A stretch of DNA of 64,000 nucleotides. Origin: Amyelois transitella. Taxonomy: Eukaryota; Arthropoda; Insecta; Lepidoptera; Pyralidae. The translations under genes and the position numbers were made by a program. The stretch spans positions 3,348,001-3,412,000 of the forward strand of contig NC_083531.1 in NCBI RefSeq assembly GCF_032362555.1, written 5' to 3'. Every line of letters starts with the position of its first letter. Positions within the stretch are counted from its first letter, which is position 1. Below, one piece after another: positions 49,809-61,855 of this stretch. Below the pieces are notes generated by a model. That model saw only the letters and a list, made by a program, of their open reading frames with translations. It made no database searches and was not told where the DNA came from.

Positions 49809-51936
49809 TTAAAATTCTATCGGTACTTCTTGCATAACCACTTTATAACCTATATTCTGTAATGTATTATCATTAGGAATAAACTGTTCATCACCTTCAT
49901 TCAACGAAACTATTGGAGCGGGGATCTCAAAGTCTACAGAGTTCATGTAATCATCACTGTCCACTATATTAAAATTGTCAATACTGTTTTGAGTTAATTC
50001 ATTCAGGTTATCGAAATGTATCTCGGGACGGGCGTCTTCGAATGGCATTTCGGGAATAAAGGAGCGGATACATTTGTGAGTTTTAAGCAATGACGGCCAT
50101 ACAAATGTCTCCTCGCAGACTTTACATCGGAGGTTCTCGTAGTCTCCGTGTTGAGTTTCAATGTGACGATTCAGGCAGTATCTTGACGAGTAGAACTTAT
50201 GACAAGTCTGGAAATGAGATTTCATTTTGTTAAGACATTTTTTTTTCAGCTCTGGTCATATTAAACTCAAAGTCTAGTTTATCTATTTTCTGAAAATAAT
50301 ATCTTTATATAAATAATCTTATTAAAAATAACGATTTTGATAAACACTTTCGCATTTGTAATATAACTGTGGATTGCAGTTGACCACACTAAGCCTTGAA
50401 CATTATTTTATATAATAATACCAACATAACAACAAAAGGCGCACAATTATTTTGGTTCCTTTAAAACCCATGTTACGCTTCACAGCTATGGACTTACAAT
50501 TTGGAAATTAAAATTTTTTTTACCTCACACTGATGTCTAGAAACAATTGTCTTCTTGCTCCTAGGATCCACTACAGCCTTTTTGATCATCCCATTATGGA
50601 CATCGAAACTGTTCACATCCACAAAGTCTATAGTGTCCTCAAGGTCTTTCCCTCCCACTATGATCTTCTCCACAACCACACTCGGCAGCATATAATCCGG
50701 TATCTTTTCACCGACTTTAAACTTAGTTTTCACTTTTGGTGCGCTCTCTATACTTGCTCGTATCTGTGAATTGTCAGTTGTCTTTAGAAAATGTGACCAT
50801 TTGTGTTGCAGCATATCTTTCTCGGTGTCAAACTTCTTCAAGCATTGATCACAAAAATAATAATCCTTGTAACCTGTCATTGCACGGTTGGACAAGTCTG
50901 GCAACAAATGCAAATGAGCTTCTATCAAATCGCGTTCGACTGAGCTTTCGTCACAAAAGTTGCAAAGGTACAACCTTTCTGATCCGAGAGTCCTCATGTT
51001 GTATAATGATTTTGGTCTACGTTTGGAATGCAAGAATGATATATGGTGCGCAACCCCACATTTAGTTGCAAACTGATCTTTACATATATCGCAAATGAAA
51101 AATGTACCCAAATGTTCATAACTATGGTCTTTTAAGTCCATGAATTTAAAAAAAGAAGTTTTGCATGTTTTGCAATCATGAAGTTTGAACACACGACAGA
51201 CTATTCGCCGATGTTCATGTAGTTTTGATTTATTCTGTAGAAGAAGTCCACACACGTCACAATGTAGCCGTATATGGACTTTGAAGAACATCCTATCAAC
51301 AAATTTTTTATTACAATAATTACAAATATAACATTTACGTTTTCTATGCCACTTTTTCATATGACCTTTCAGCAACTTGTAATCTTCAAATATCCTAGGA
51401 CACTTTCTGCATTTATGATATTCTTTTACCTCATGCACAATTACATGGTCTGAGAAAGACACCTTTTTCTGTGGCTTGCTCTTAGGCCGGTAGACAATCA
51501 TGTGTTTGTTCTGTTGATGATTTTGTAGTTTCTTTTCACTGGAGTATATCTTTTCACAAATTTTACACCTTAAATGGCCCATTGCTTCGTCAATCTTGGA
51601 CTCTGAGATGTCCGAACGAGGAGACCGAATTAACAACAGACTTTGCAACTTCCTCAGGTCATCCCTGGCAACCCTTACTGAACAATTTCTCACATATTTC
51701 ATAAGACTGTCGAGATGATTATGTCGGCGGTCTGTGTTGGCGGTCATACAATGTTTCTTCAGATACGGAGTTACGTCGTAACGCGGCACGACGACAACGG
51801 GCTTCTTTACGAAGCCTCGGAAACTTTTAGGCGAGATATCTTCCTGGTCAAAACTGTTCTCGTTTTCAGAAACCCCTGATTCAAGAGTACTATTTTGTGA
51901 GCTGGTTTCAATGTTAACTCCATTGTAAAGGGACAT
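49809..51936 (-). CDS. C2H2 zinc-finger protein, two exons
   Basis: Exon 1 ends at 50524 (TGTGAG|GTAAAA) and exon 2 starts at 50207 (TTTCCAG|ACTTGT), joined in phase 0; the stop is at 49809-49811. The start chosen is the Met at 51936 (MSLYNGVNIETSS). The frame is open upstream to an ATG at 52008, but the extra 24 residues are a hydrophobic run more likely from the 5' UTR. The protein has about 603 residues and nine or ten C2H2 fingers, beginning with CKICEKIYSS and ending with CKVCEETF. One finger (CETCHKFYSS) is assembled across the splice junction. Tandem C2H2 arrays usually mean DNA binding in the nucleus. The N-terminal part is acidic and Ser-rich. No orthologue is named with confidence. 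Confidence 0.9.
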
Positions 51937-52008
51937 TTGATGATGGAATAATGATATGAAAACAATAAAATGAAAGTAAAAAACGAAATACGACAAAAAC
52001 GTCAACAA

Positions 52009-53228
52009 TATCTGTCATAGCAAGCAAGATTTTAGAGCAAGAACTGGGGCCGCCATAGTGCAGTGCCAGTACCACAGATATACCTAGATGCTAGGTATAG
52101 TAAATAGATACCTTGTTGAAACCTGTCATATCAATTGTCAAAAAAGATTCAAATTAAAAAGCGAATGAATGTACTATTGGAAAAAGGTACTATGCCCTTA
52201 AAATTCGAAATTAATCGATATGAAATTAATTTTTTTTTATCGAAATCAAAGTGTACATAATGATTGTTTCGACCAAAATAAATGAAGTGAAGTGAAATGA
52301 AATGTAGTAATATATGAAGCAGGAAATATCCCAGCCGGGCCCAAAAAGCTAACCAAACAATTAAAGGTACCTATGTGCTGTGTTGGTACTTTTCACATTG
52401 CCGCATTCCACTTCTTTTCAATCATCTCCTTAAACTCAAAAACTAGCCACCTCAATAATTTGTTTTTCCGATACCCTAATTTGTGGTCCTCCGAGCCGGA
52501 TAAAACCCACATGCAACCCACTTCATATTATTATTGACGATATTTAAAAACCGCGATTTCTGTAGGTAATCATAACCGCATTGCCGACATTCGGCCGGCA
52601 GCTATGTAGAAGTTTTCTACACGACTAATATTGCGTCCGCTCACAGTACTTTCACACTCACCTGTTATTTTGAATAAGATTTTGGTATATAGTGTTTTCT
52701 CTTATATAATTTTTGCAGTGCGCTTGTCTGTTTACCAAAGGTCCGGGTTCGAATTTCAGCCAGAGCATGATAAGAAAGGAATTTCTTAATTGGCCTGGGT
52801 CTTGGATATTTATCTATATTGGATTAGTATCTCGTAACACAAGTTCCGAACTTACTTCGAGACAAACTCAATCTGTGTAATCTGTTAAAACCCAGAATAG
52901 TCTTAATATAAGACTAATTATTAAATAAAGTCCATTGCCGTCTTAATAACATTGTCCCATATTCTCAATAATTAGGTACCTATTTTTTAATTTTATTTTT
53001 CTTCACTTTAGTTACTTAATATTCCTTCTACTTTACGCCACTCTAAGAGTGATTTCCTTTTGTTTTCCTTCTCAGAAAGCTATATGCTTAAGGCACCATA
53101 GGATCAACGCGACGCTTTATTTATATTGTTCCTATCCTTTTCAGTGATCTATCCTATCGTGACAGCATGTACGGTTTCTGCGGAGGTCAGTCGCTAAATG
53201 ACTTTCACTATAAGTAAATTATACGTAG
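52009..53228. other. Intergenic region with one degenerate SINE
   Basis: It includes the presumed promoter of the zinc-finger gene, an S3-family SINE remnant (52715-52890, B box GGTTCGAATTTC) and otherwise nothing recognised. Confidence 0.55.
52715..52890 (+). mobile_element. tRNA-headed SINE (family S3), degenerate
   Basis: It keeps GGGTTCGAATTTCAGCC and the CTGGGTCTTGGATATTTATC body shared with 23345-23585. The A box is damaged. Confidence 0.75.
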
Positions 53229-53241
53229 GTATTGATAAAAT

Positions 53242-55790
53242 CAAAAAGCGAAAACGAGGAGTTCTGGAATAGTGTAAGAGAAGTATTGAAAGTTACCAAG
53301 CCAAATGAGAAGATTATTATGTTAGGTGATTTTAATGGATGGGTGGGTGTAAAGCGTGATGGATATGAAAAGGTGCTTGGTGCGTTTGGTGACGAAAAGG
53401 TGAATGATAATGGAAGAAGTGTATTAGAAATTTGTCTAGAGTGGGATCTTTTTGTGTCGAACTCAATGTTTCAACATAAAGAGATCCACACCTATACAAG
53501 AGTGGAAGGTATTTTAAAAAGTATGATAGACTTTGTGATTGTAGATGAAAGATTGAAGAACAAAGTGCTGGATACCCGTGCATATCGCGGTGCTGGCATT
53601 GACTCGGACCATTTACTGGTGATATCCCGGATAAGGGGTATCTTCAATCGCTGGCGGCACAGGGTAAGGGAGCAAACCAGCGCTTTGGAAAGAGTGAAAG
53701 TAGAAAATTTGCAAGATATGGATGTAGGTAAGAAGTATATTAATAGATTGAAGGATGAAATTGAAGATTTAGATGAGAGGAGCAATATTGAAGATGGATG
53801 GAAGGGATTTAAAGAAAGAATTGTGAAAGTAGCTGTTGAAGTGTGTGGTGTAAGTAGAAGAAGAAAAGGGAAAAATCACAAAAATGCGTGGATGAGTAAA
53901 GATGTGCAAGAACTTGTGCGATTAAAGAAGAAAGCATGGCTGGATTTGTTAGCAGCAAAAGCTAACTTAAGAATGCAAGAGGTTATAGATGAGGATGTGA
54001 ATGAAGCACGTAAGGAATATAAAAAAATGAAAGATTTGGTTAAGAAAGCTGTGATTAGAAAGAAAGAAGAGTATAAAGAGGATTTTGATAAAAGGCTATC
54101 AGAAGACTTTCAGTCAAATCTGAAAGTATTCTGGAAATCCGTAAGGTCAGCCCGAGGAAAAACTATAACCAGAGAGCTGACTAGGATCAGATGCCAGGAT
54201 GGTAGCGTTGTGAAAGGAGAAGAATGTGTGCTAAAGATATGGAAGGACTATTTTGAGAGTTTATTTGAAAAAAAGGAAGAAAATAAGAAAGAGTTCTGCT
54301 ATAGCGAAGAAAAAGAGAATGAGGTGGAAGGCGAAATTGAAATGTTTGAAATTGTGGAAGCACTTAAGAGTATGAAAGCGGGTAAGGCTGCCGGGTATGA
54401 TAGAGTGTCGGTCGAGATGCTTAAAGCAGGAAAAGGCGTCGTAGCTAGACAGTTGTACTGCCTTTTCAATTTGTGTTGGAGAAGCGGCCGAGTACCAAAA
54501 GATTGGTGTAAGGCTGTTATTGTGCCACTTTACAAAGGAAAAGGGTCACAACTGGACTGCAAAAATTATCGTGGTATAAACCTGCTCAGCGTCGTCGGCA
54601 AATTGTATGCTAAGGTATTGATTAATAGAGTCAGGAATGAAACTGATGACAAAATATGGGATGCTCAAGCGGGATTTCGAAAGGGAATGGGATGTGCTGA
54701 TCAGGTCTTTTCTTTGCGGTGCATAGCCGAAAAGTTTTTGGCCAAGAGTCAAAAAGTCTATTGCACTTTCGTGGATTTGGAAAAGGCCTATGACAGAGTT
54801 GAGAGGAATGAATTGTGGTCAGCACTTTCTATGCATGGGGTGAGCAGTCTCTTGATACGAGCACTGAAATCCTTATATGAGGATTCGAGTGCTTGTGTCA
54901 GGATAAACGGAGCGCACACTGAGTGGTTTAAGATTGAGAAAGGTGTTAGGCAGGGATGTGTTGCGTCACCGTGGCTGTTCAACCTATTTATGGATAGTTG
55001 TTTGACAGATTTGAAAGAGTCTGAAAGTGGATTAAGGATGAATGAATTACTCGTCAAATGTCTGCTCTATGCCGACGATCAGGTTATACTGGCGTCATCA
55101 GCGGAGGAGTTACAGGAGATGGTAAACTGTATGCATGAAGCTTTAAAAGAGAAAGGAATGAAAGTGAACGTAAGTAAAACTAAAACACTGGTTTTTGAAA
55201 TGGAGAAAGAAATGACAGCATGTAATATTTTGATTGGAGGAGAAAAAGCTTTGCATGCCTTTATGAGCAGTCAGAAACTATCCAAAAAGGCTCGACTGGC
55301 TGTGCACAGGGGCGTGTTGGTCCCGACATTAATGTATGGGAGTGAAAGTTGGGTATGGCAAAAGAAGCACGAAAGCAGAATAAATGCAGTGGAAATGAGA
55401 GCGTTAAGGAGTATGTTGGGTGTGAAATTGAGTGACCGGATAAGGAACAGCGTGATAAGGGAGTGTTGTGATGTGAAAGAAGATGTAGTTACAGGAATAG
55501 AAAAGGGTATGTTGAGATGGTTCGGTCATGTGGAGAGGATGAATGAAAACAGGTTGACTAAGCAGATATACAAGGAGAGTGTGGAGGGAAAGGTCGGGGT
55601 GGGAAGACCTAGACGAACATATCTTGATCAAATTAAGGATGTCCTGGTGAAGGGTCAGGTCAAAAGTGCCCGAAGCCGCCGAGCTTGCATGAGGAGAGTT
55701 ATGAATGTGGATGAAGCAAAGGAAGTATGCAGGGATCGTGGCAAGTGGAAAGAGGTAGTCTCTGCCTACCCCTCCGGGAAAGAGGCGTGA
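53242..55790 (+). pseudogene. RTE-like endonuclease/reverse transcriptase ORF, N-terminus missing
   Basis: This single open frame of about 850 codons lacks roughly the first 150 residues of the endonuclease domain. It keeps GDFNGWVG, RQGC and YADD. Relative to copy A, it lacks about 36 residues between IGGEK and ALHAFMSS, joined in frame. With half the endonuclease gone it should not self-mobilise. The frame reaches the element's natural stop. Confidence 0.92.
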
Positions 55791-55816
55791 GTTTATGTAT
55801 GTATGTATGTATGTAT
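53242..55816 (+). mobile_element. RTE-like LINE, 5'-truncated (copy B)
   Basis: Perfect 13-bp target duplications GTATTGATAAAAT lie at 53229-53241 and 55817-55829. The element begins within the endonuclease domain (SKSENEEFWN) and ends with the GCGTGAGTTTATG tail and (TATG)n. Very high similarity to copy A suggests recent insertion. Confidence 0.93.
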
Positions 55817-56028
55817 GTATTGATAAAATGAGTACAACACTATTAAACCATCTGTCAGCGCAAATGTCAATGTCATGTTATGAATTGTTTTGACTTTTGA
55901 GTTTCGTTCGATTTATTGACTGTGGTTTGTTAATAGCGGACGTTACGCGAACGCGAATCAATTTACGGAAACTCTAAGAAAAATAAACAATTTATTTTTA
56001 AAGATAGCCGAAAGTGCTCGAATGAGAT

Positions 56029-57168
56029 ATGTTTCCGCCATCCTTAATACGAAGCTGCCTCCCAGTCATAAATCCGATGTTGAAACGGCGTCCTCACTGT
56101 CCGTTTCGCCAAACTTCCACTCTTCATAGCCACCAACACCAAACAAAGACTTCGCATTCACTTCAGAAGACGAAATGGATGAATTTGAGGACCATAATAA
56201 CTCGCTGGGTGCCCCTTGGCAGCGTTATGTACGTGGGCTGGTGTTACTTCAGAGCTAGCATCAATTACGAAGTTTCGAAAGTTGAAATACGTTTTTACGA
56301 AATGTTTCCTTTCCGGATTACAAGTCGACTTTGGGGGCACATCGCTGCCTGCGAGCTGCCGACTTCGCTGAGGAGTTTCGTTTACGGTACTTACGTGAAA
56401 ATGTTTAACGTTAATTTGAACGATGCTGCTATAAGTGATCTTACTTATTACAAAAGTTTATCGGCGTTCTTTACTCGTCCATTACGCGATGGTGCTAGGT
56501 ACATATCTCCAGCGCCTTGTGTGTCTCCTTGTGACGGAGTTGTGCTAAATTGTGGCCCAGCCGATACTGATAAAATAGAACAGGTGAAAGGAGTCACCTA
56601 CAGCCTTGAGGAGTTCCTGGGTGACAACAAATGGTCTCAAAAGAAAGGTAATGATTATTACGAATCCTTACTCAGTGATAAAAAGAATATTCTTCACCAA
56701 TGCATCATATACTTAGCACCTGGAGACTATCACAGGTTCCACACTCCGTGCGACTGGACAGCGACGTTCCGAAGACACTTTGCTGGAAAGCTTTTGTCCG
56801 TAAATCCTTGGATGGCGAAATTGATACCGGGTTTGTTCACAATGAACGAACGTGCCGTTTACGTTGGTAAATGGAAACATGGTTTCTTCAGCATGACTGC
56901 TGTTGGTGCAACAAATGTGGGATCAATAGAAATTTACGTCGATCCGGAATTACAAACGAATACTAAAGGAAAACGAAACCGAATTGACGAACGAGAACTA
57001 GGACGGGTGGAATTGAAGAAAGGTGAATTATTCGGACAGTTCAATATGGGCAGTACTATTATTCTGCTGTTTGAAGCTCCGAGAGATTTCAAATTTGAGT
57101 TTGCGGCGGGGGACCGTGTGCTAGTTGGTCAAGCGTTGACGGCAGCGGCTAAGGAACATGCGAGATGA
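56029..57168 (+). CDS. PISD: Phosphatidylserine decarboxylase, mitochondrial (single exon)
   Basis: 379 residues. The enzyme removes CO2 from phosphatidylserine to make phosphatidylethanolamine on the inner mitochondrial membrane. It uses a pyruvoyl group produced by self-cleavage. Visible here are a basic, Ser/Thr-rich N-terminus fitting a mitochondrial presequence, one membrane segment at about 60-76 (VPLGSVMYVGWCYF), SPCDGVV (D169), YHRFHTP (H235, H238) and the cleavage motif GST at 341-343 (MGST, in place of the usual LGST; cleavage falls between G341 and S342). D169, H238 and S342 correspond to the known Asp-His-Ser triad. The coding region is uninterrupted. An upstream overlapping ATG at 56022 opens a short frame of 35 codons in another phase. 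RTE copy B ends only 200 bases upstream. Confidence 0.95.
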   Translation: MFPPSLIRSCLPVINPMLKRRPHCPFRQTSTLHSHQHQTKTSHSLQKTKWMNLRTIITRWVPLGSVMYVGWCYFRASINYEVSKVEIRFYEMFPFRITSRLWGHIAACELPTSLRSFVYGTYVKMFNVNLNDAAISDLTYYKSLSAFFTRPLRDGARYISPAPCVSPCDGVVLNCGPADTDKIEQVKGVTYSLEEFLGDNKWSQKKGNDYYESLLSDKKNILHQCIIYLAPGDYHRFHTPCDWTATFRRHFAGKLLSVNPWMAKLIPGLFTMNERAVYVGKWKHGFFSMTAVGATNVGSIEIYVDPELQTNTKGKRNRIDERELGRVELKKGELFGQFNMGSTIILLFEAPRDFKFEFAAGDRVLVGQALTAAAKEHAR

Positions 57169-57297
57169 CCTGGATACAATGATTTAGTTCAGATCACCCA
57201 GTTTGTCCTTATTTTTTACATGGTCTCAGTTTTGCTGTGAGTTCTGTGAGAGGCTCCCATTAGATTCGTGTACATATTGAGATGGTAGCCTTAGCCT

Positions 57298-57310
57298 TAA
57301 ATAAATAAAG
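57298..57310 (+). terminator. Likely polyadenylation signals of PISD
   Basis: Two AATAAA hexamers (AAATAAATAAAG), about 130 bases after the stop codon, are the first in the 3' flank. Confidence 0.6.
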
Positions 57311-57930
57311 TTTTTATAAAATATAAACTCTGAAAACACATTACATTTTGAGAAAATAGTATAGAATAGATTTATTTTCAAAATTGGATACAAGGTATCA
57401 CTTATTGACAACAAATCTGTTGAGAATCAATCTACATTTACAGTACATGTGCCATATGAAGAAAAACAACTTTACTGCAACTTAGTAACTGTGTGATCAA
57501 AGTAAAAAGCTTATAAATTTAAGATTCTTATTAAACAAAGAAGCTTGCATTAAAATATAATTGTAGAAGCATGAGGAGTAAGTATGTACGGTGTAAACTA
57601 CTAAAAGATTGTTTTATTATTCATCTCAGAAAAAATATTTACTGCTATCATGGATATAAATTTTTATACTTGTATATTAAGAAAACTTTTTACATTTGGT
57701 GCAATAAAAAAAAATTGTCTATTACGATACTAAATAAGTTTTTGTCAACCAGAACCCCTTGGCATCACCAATTCTTTTTGTCTGTTAATTCTTATAAATA
57801 TCATTTTCTAAAAAACTTTTCAAACAATGAAATAAAATAAGTACATAAGTACAACTTTGCAAGCCAGATAAGTACCTGGAAATCAAATAAGATTTGAATT
57901 GAACATTGATGTCAGATGTTAAACATCATA
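57311..57930. other. Intergenic, AT-rich
   Basis: A partial family U repeat (57357-57420, reverse) and otherwise plain AT-rich DNA. The 89-codon frame at 57571-57840 is AT-driven and not supported as a gene. Confidence 0.5.
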
Positions 57931-57931
57931 A

Positions 57932-58172
57932 TACATACATACATATCACGTCTAGATCCCTTGCGGGGTAGACAGAGGCAACAGTCTTGAAAAAATTGAA
58001 TGGCCACGTTCAGCTTTATGGCTTAATGATAAAATTGAGATTCAAAGTAGTGACAGGTTGCTAACCCATCGCCTAAAAGAATCCCAAGTTTATAAGCCTA
58101 TCCCTTTTACGACATCCATGGGAAAGAGTGGTCCTATTCTTTTTTGTATTGGTGCTGGGAACCACACGGCAC
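57932..58172 (-). mobile_element. RTE-tailed SINE
   Basis: Near full-length copy with small deletions; the head reads GTGCTGGGAACCACACGG on the plus strand. Confidence 0.9.
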
Positions 58173-60534
58173 ATCATAATATAAATTGTTTTTTCTCAGT
58201 TTACATACTAGTCTGCCATCTCGTGTACATTAGTATTAATTCCGTAACTATATAGATGTTATTAAGAGTAGAATTCGGATATTACGACCGAAATACCGGT
58301 TATATTTAGTCGTACAAGCCGGACGACGTATTTAGCGGGGTTTTCTCAGTACCAATCTGTTTCAACAGCCATAGGTAATATAAAATTTGTTAGGTAAACG
58401 TGGGTTCTCATTTTGCACTCTTATATGGGACTCGATCCAACCCATACCTCTTTGTAATTACCTGACTTACCTATTCATAGAATAGGTACTTCGGGTAATA
58501 ACCTGACTTACCTATTTTTAGAACGTGGCCTAATGTGGACACTTCCTTACCAGAGACAAGTTGAAACAATCAATTGTCTGTTTGGTACTAAGAAAAATTG
58601 TAATACCGAAATTCTACTCGTACGACCAATGGCTTAGCGGTAAGAAAGATATTAGCTAGGCTGTTGTATTATTGTGACGGGAAAAGGGTAATATAGTGTA
58701 TTTTTTCAAAAATAAACCTATCTACCTCAAGCGATTTACAAACAATGACGAATCTATCCTATCCTTTAAAAAAGGTGCAAAATATTAGAAAAAAAAAATA
58801 AAGTTCGTCCAAATTAAAAAAAAATCCTTTATAACCTCCATATTGTGAAATACTATTGAACAAAAATAATAAATTGATCTTATTTTTAATCACCCAAATT
58901 ACAATGTTACTTTGGTATTAATATTCGGCTGATAGAGAATGCTTTATGGCATTAAGTCCACTTATTGTATATTATTGTAGGTGCAATAAAATTTGAATAA
59001 ATAAGTAAATAAAAAGCAGTTTTTTATATAAATTTCAATGTAATAAGTACATAGGCCTTTTTTAGTTTCAAAAGTACCTACCTACGTAATTTGAAAGCTA
59101 ACTTAACGGTTAGAAAAATTTTTACGATAAGATTGACTTTTAATAAAACGAATTTCGTCGCAAGATAATATAAATGTGTCTCGGAAAATGCATACATAAT
59201 TTAAAGTAATGTATGAACTATAAAATTAAGAATATTATATACCTACAGTACTTTTTTGTTGCAATAAATTAGAGATTCGTCATCGCGTGTAATTCGCCTT
59301 GTTCAAAACAGTTGGAATTGTTGTATTTAATGTTCTACTTATTCACTATCTCAGTGTTCCGTGAAGATTATTTCTAAAATGACAGAGCCGTAAATGACGA
59401 TGATTGTATCGAGAATCTGGGATCGATGTATGTATATGTATAACGTTGTAAACATTATAGTTAATCGGTGAATTAAAAAAGAGAGATTACTTAGTAGTAA
59501 GAGTATCTCACGACGTGTACAAAAAAGGAACCCCTCTGGGAAAGAGGCATGATTTTGTGAATGTACAAAGAATTATTGAGTTTACTATATATATATATAT
59601 CTATTTTAGAATTTATTTGACGCCAACAGCCTGGTTTGTGTAAGTGTATGTTATTTTGTAAAAGTGTTTAATGTTTAAAGTATTATGAATGTGTTAAAAC
59701 CTAGTAGAATTTTATAATACAAAAATGTGACCGAACAATATTTTTATTTTTTGCGCCCTTTGCCATTTACAGTTTATCTGCAACATGTTTCGTCAAAAAA
59801 AAGACGTATGTATTTTTTACTAGAGGCCGCCCGCGACTTCGTCCGCGTGGCATCATTCCCGCGGGGACTCCGGGATAAAAAGCCTATATGTTATTCTGGG
59901 TCTTCAGCTACCCACATATTAAATTTCATCGTAATCGGTTCAGTAGTTTTTGCGTGAAAGAGTAACAAACATCCATACATACTCACAAACTTTCGCATTT
60001 ATAATATTAGTAGGATTACAACGGTCAAATTTGGAACATATTTGTGTCACTGTGAAGAGAAGAGGTGTGGAGAAAGCATGGAATTTGACAAAAATTTGCA
60101 TAAATTCTCGGCACTTTTTAGAATGAGACCTATCCATATCTAGACCGTATCTTTCCAATGAATGACGAAAAATTGACTAAAGAAGGCTAATAAACTCCCA
60201 AGTTTATAAGCGTTTCCCTTTCTTGTACGCGAAGGGCTAACTGGTACTTCGACATAGTCTTACATGAGGGTAACCGCACCGAATACGTATATATTAAAAA
60301 ACTTATAACACGTTGTTGTTACATTGAGGGTAAAATCTCAGACCACTTGTTACTAAGACGAGGAATGACGATAGCAATTTTTTGATTATTTTATCATATC
60401 CCGACTCGTTATGTAAGTAACTAATCTAATATTACTTTTTTTATCGAAAAAGTGGTGTGATGTGAAGAGGTGATGACCGATAACAGGCCAGACGAAATAT
60501 TTTGATTAAAATTAGGTCAACTTTAGGCATACAT
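58173..60534. other. Intergenic, AT-rich, one Lepidoptera-type repeat
   Basis: It contains the repeat at 59820-60016 (ACTAGAGGCCGCCCGCGACT), an RTE 3'-end scrap near 59523-59560 (CCCCTCTGGGAAAGAGGC) and no supported gene. Confidence 0.55.
59820..60016 (+). repeat. Lepidoptera-type repeat (GAGGCCGCCCGCGACT end)
   Basis: Full copy from ACTAGAGGCCGCCCGCGACT to ATAATATTAGTAGGAT. Confidence 0.75.
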
Positions 60535-60772
60535 ATACTTACGTCTATTTCCTTGCGGGGTAGACAGCCAACAAAGTCTTGAAAAGATCGCCTTCAGCTT
60601 TTTGGCCTAATATATTTAGATACAAATAGTGACAGGTTGCTAGCACATTGCCTAAAAAAAGAATCCCAAGTTTATAAACATCCCCTAATCGCCTTTTACG
60701 ACATCACCGGGAAGGAGATGGAGTGGTCCTATTCTTTTTTGTATTTGTGCTGGGAAACACACGGCACAGGCT
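60535..60772 (-). mobile_element. RTE-tailed SINE
   Basis: Diverged full-length copy with losses in the first hairpin. Confidence 0.88.
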
Positions 60773-60984
60773 GAAAGTAGTATAAAAGTCGTTGTTACTT
60801 TATGATAGGTTTTCCACGCGGACGAAGTAGCGGGCAGCCTCTAGTCGTCACATAATTATTAAATGCATCGTGACCCGAGATTTTATACATGTAGGTATTA
60901 TAGGCAGTTTCCGGCATGACCATAAACATGGTTGAGTCAGAGTTTGATTCATGTATGTAATCCTTTGTTCATTACACTGGATTT

Positions 60985-61275
60985 ACATACATACATACAT
61001 AAAATCACGCCTCTTTCCCGGAGGGGTAGGCAGAGACTACCTCTTTCTACTTGTCACGATCTCTGCATACTTCCTTCGCTTCATCCACATTTATAACTCT
61101 CTTCATGGATTATATGGACCATTAGAAAAAAGAATAGGACCACTCCATCTCTTTCCCATGGATGTCGTAAAAGGCGACTAAGGGATAGGCTTACAAACTT
61201 GGGATTCTTCCTTTAGGCGGTGGGCTAGCACCCTGTCACTATTTGAATCTCAATTCTATCATAAAGCTAAACACT
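60985..61275. mobile_element. RTE-like LINE 3' end (minus) joined to a SINE head half (plus)
   Basis: 60985-61108 is the reverse LINE 3' end (CACGCCTCTTTCCCGGAGGG). From about 61125 a plus-strand SINE runs to AATTCTATCATAAAGC without a tail. Confidence 0.82.
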
Positions 61276-61599
61276 TACCAATTGGGTCTCTCTAACTGGC
61301 CATTATTTACAACAAACAGTTCTAAACATATCCTAAGCTCTTGATAATATGCTGTCTCGGCATACGCCACAAGAGAGAGAGAAAACAAAATATTTCAAAT
61401 TCTTTTTCATTTATTTGTATAATCAGTTTCAATTATTTTACATAAAAACATACATCATACATAACATGACGCCTGTTTCCCATTTGGGGTAGGCAGAGAC
61501 ACTCTACACTCATTACTCTTTTCATGCATACCTATTTGACATTTACATAAAAAAAAAACATCTGAATAATATCATTATCCAGATATTATGACATAAATC

Positions 61600-61850
61600 G
61601 TGTGGTTCCCGGCACCATTGGAAAACAAGAATAGGACCACTCCATCTCTTTCCCATGGATGTCGTAAAATGCGAATATGCTTACAAACTTTGGATTCTTT
61701 TTTTAGGCGATGTGCTAGCAACCTGTCACTATTCGAATCACAATTCCATCATTAAGCCATACAGCTGAACGTGGCCATTCAGCCTTTCAAGACCGTCGGC
61801 TCCGTCCACCCCGCAAGGGACATAGACGTGGCCATATGTACACATGTATG
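61600..61850 (+). mobile_element. RTE-tailed SINE in the 3' region of a zinc-finger gene
   Basis: Full-length copy; its tail ends within a few bases of the stop codon at 61856 of the opposite-strand gene. Confidence 0.9.
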
Positions 61851-61855
61851 CATGT

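Noticed and set aside
51937-52008. Signal peptide or membrane segment at the start of the C2H2 zinc-finger protein
   Set aside because: The hydrophobic 24 residues before Met at 51936 do not fit a nuclear zinc-finger protein and are more likely 5' UTR.
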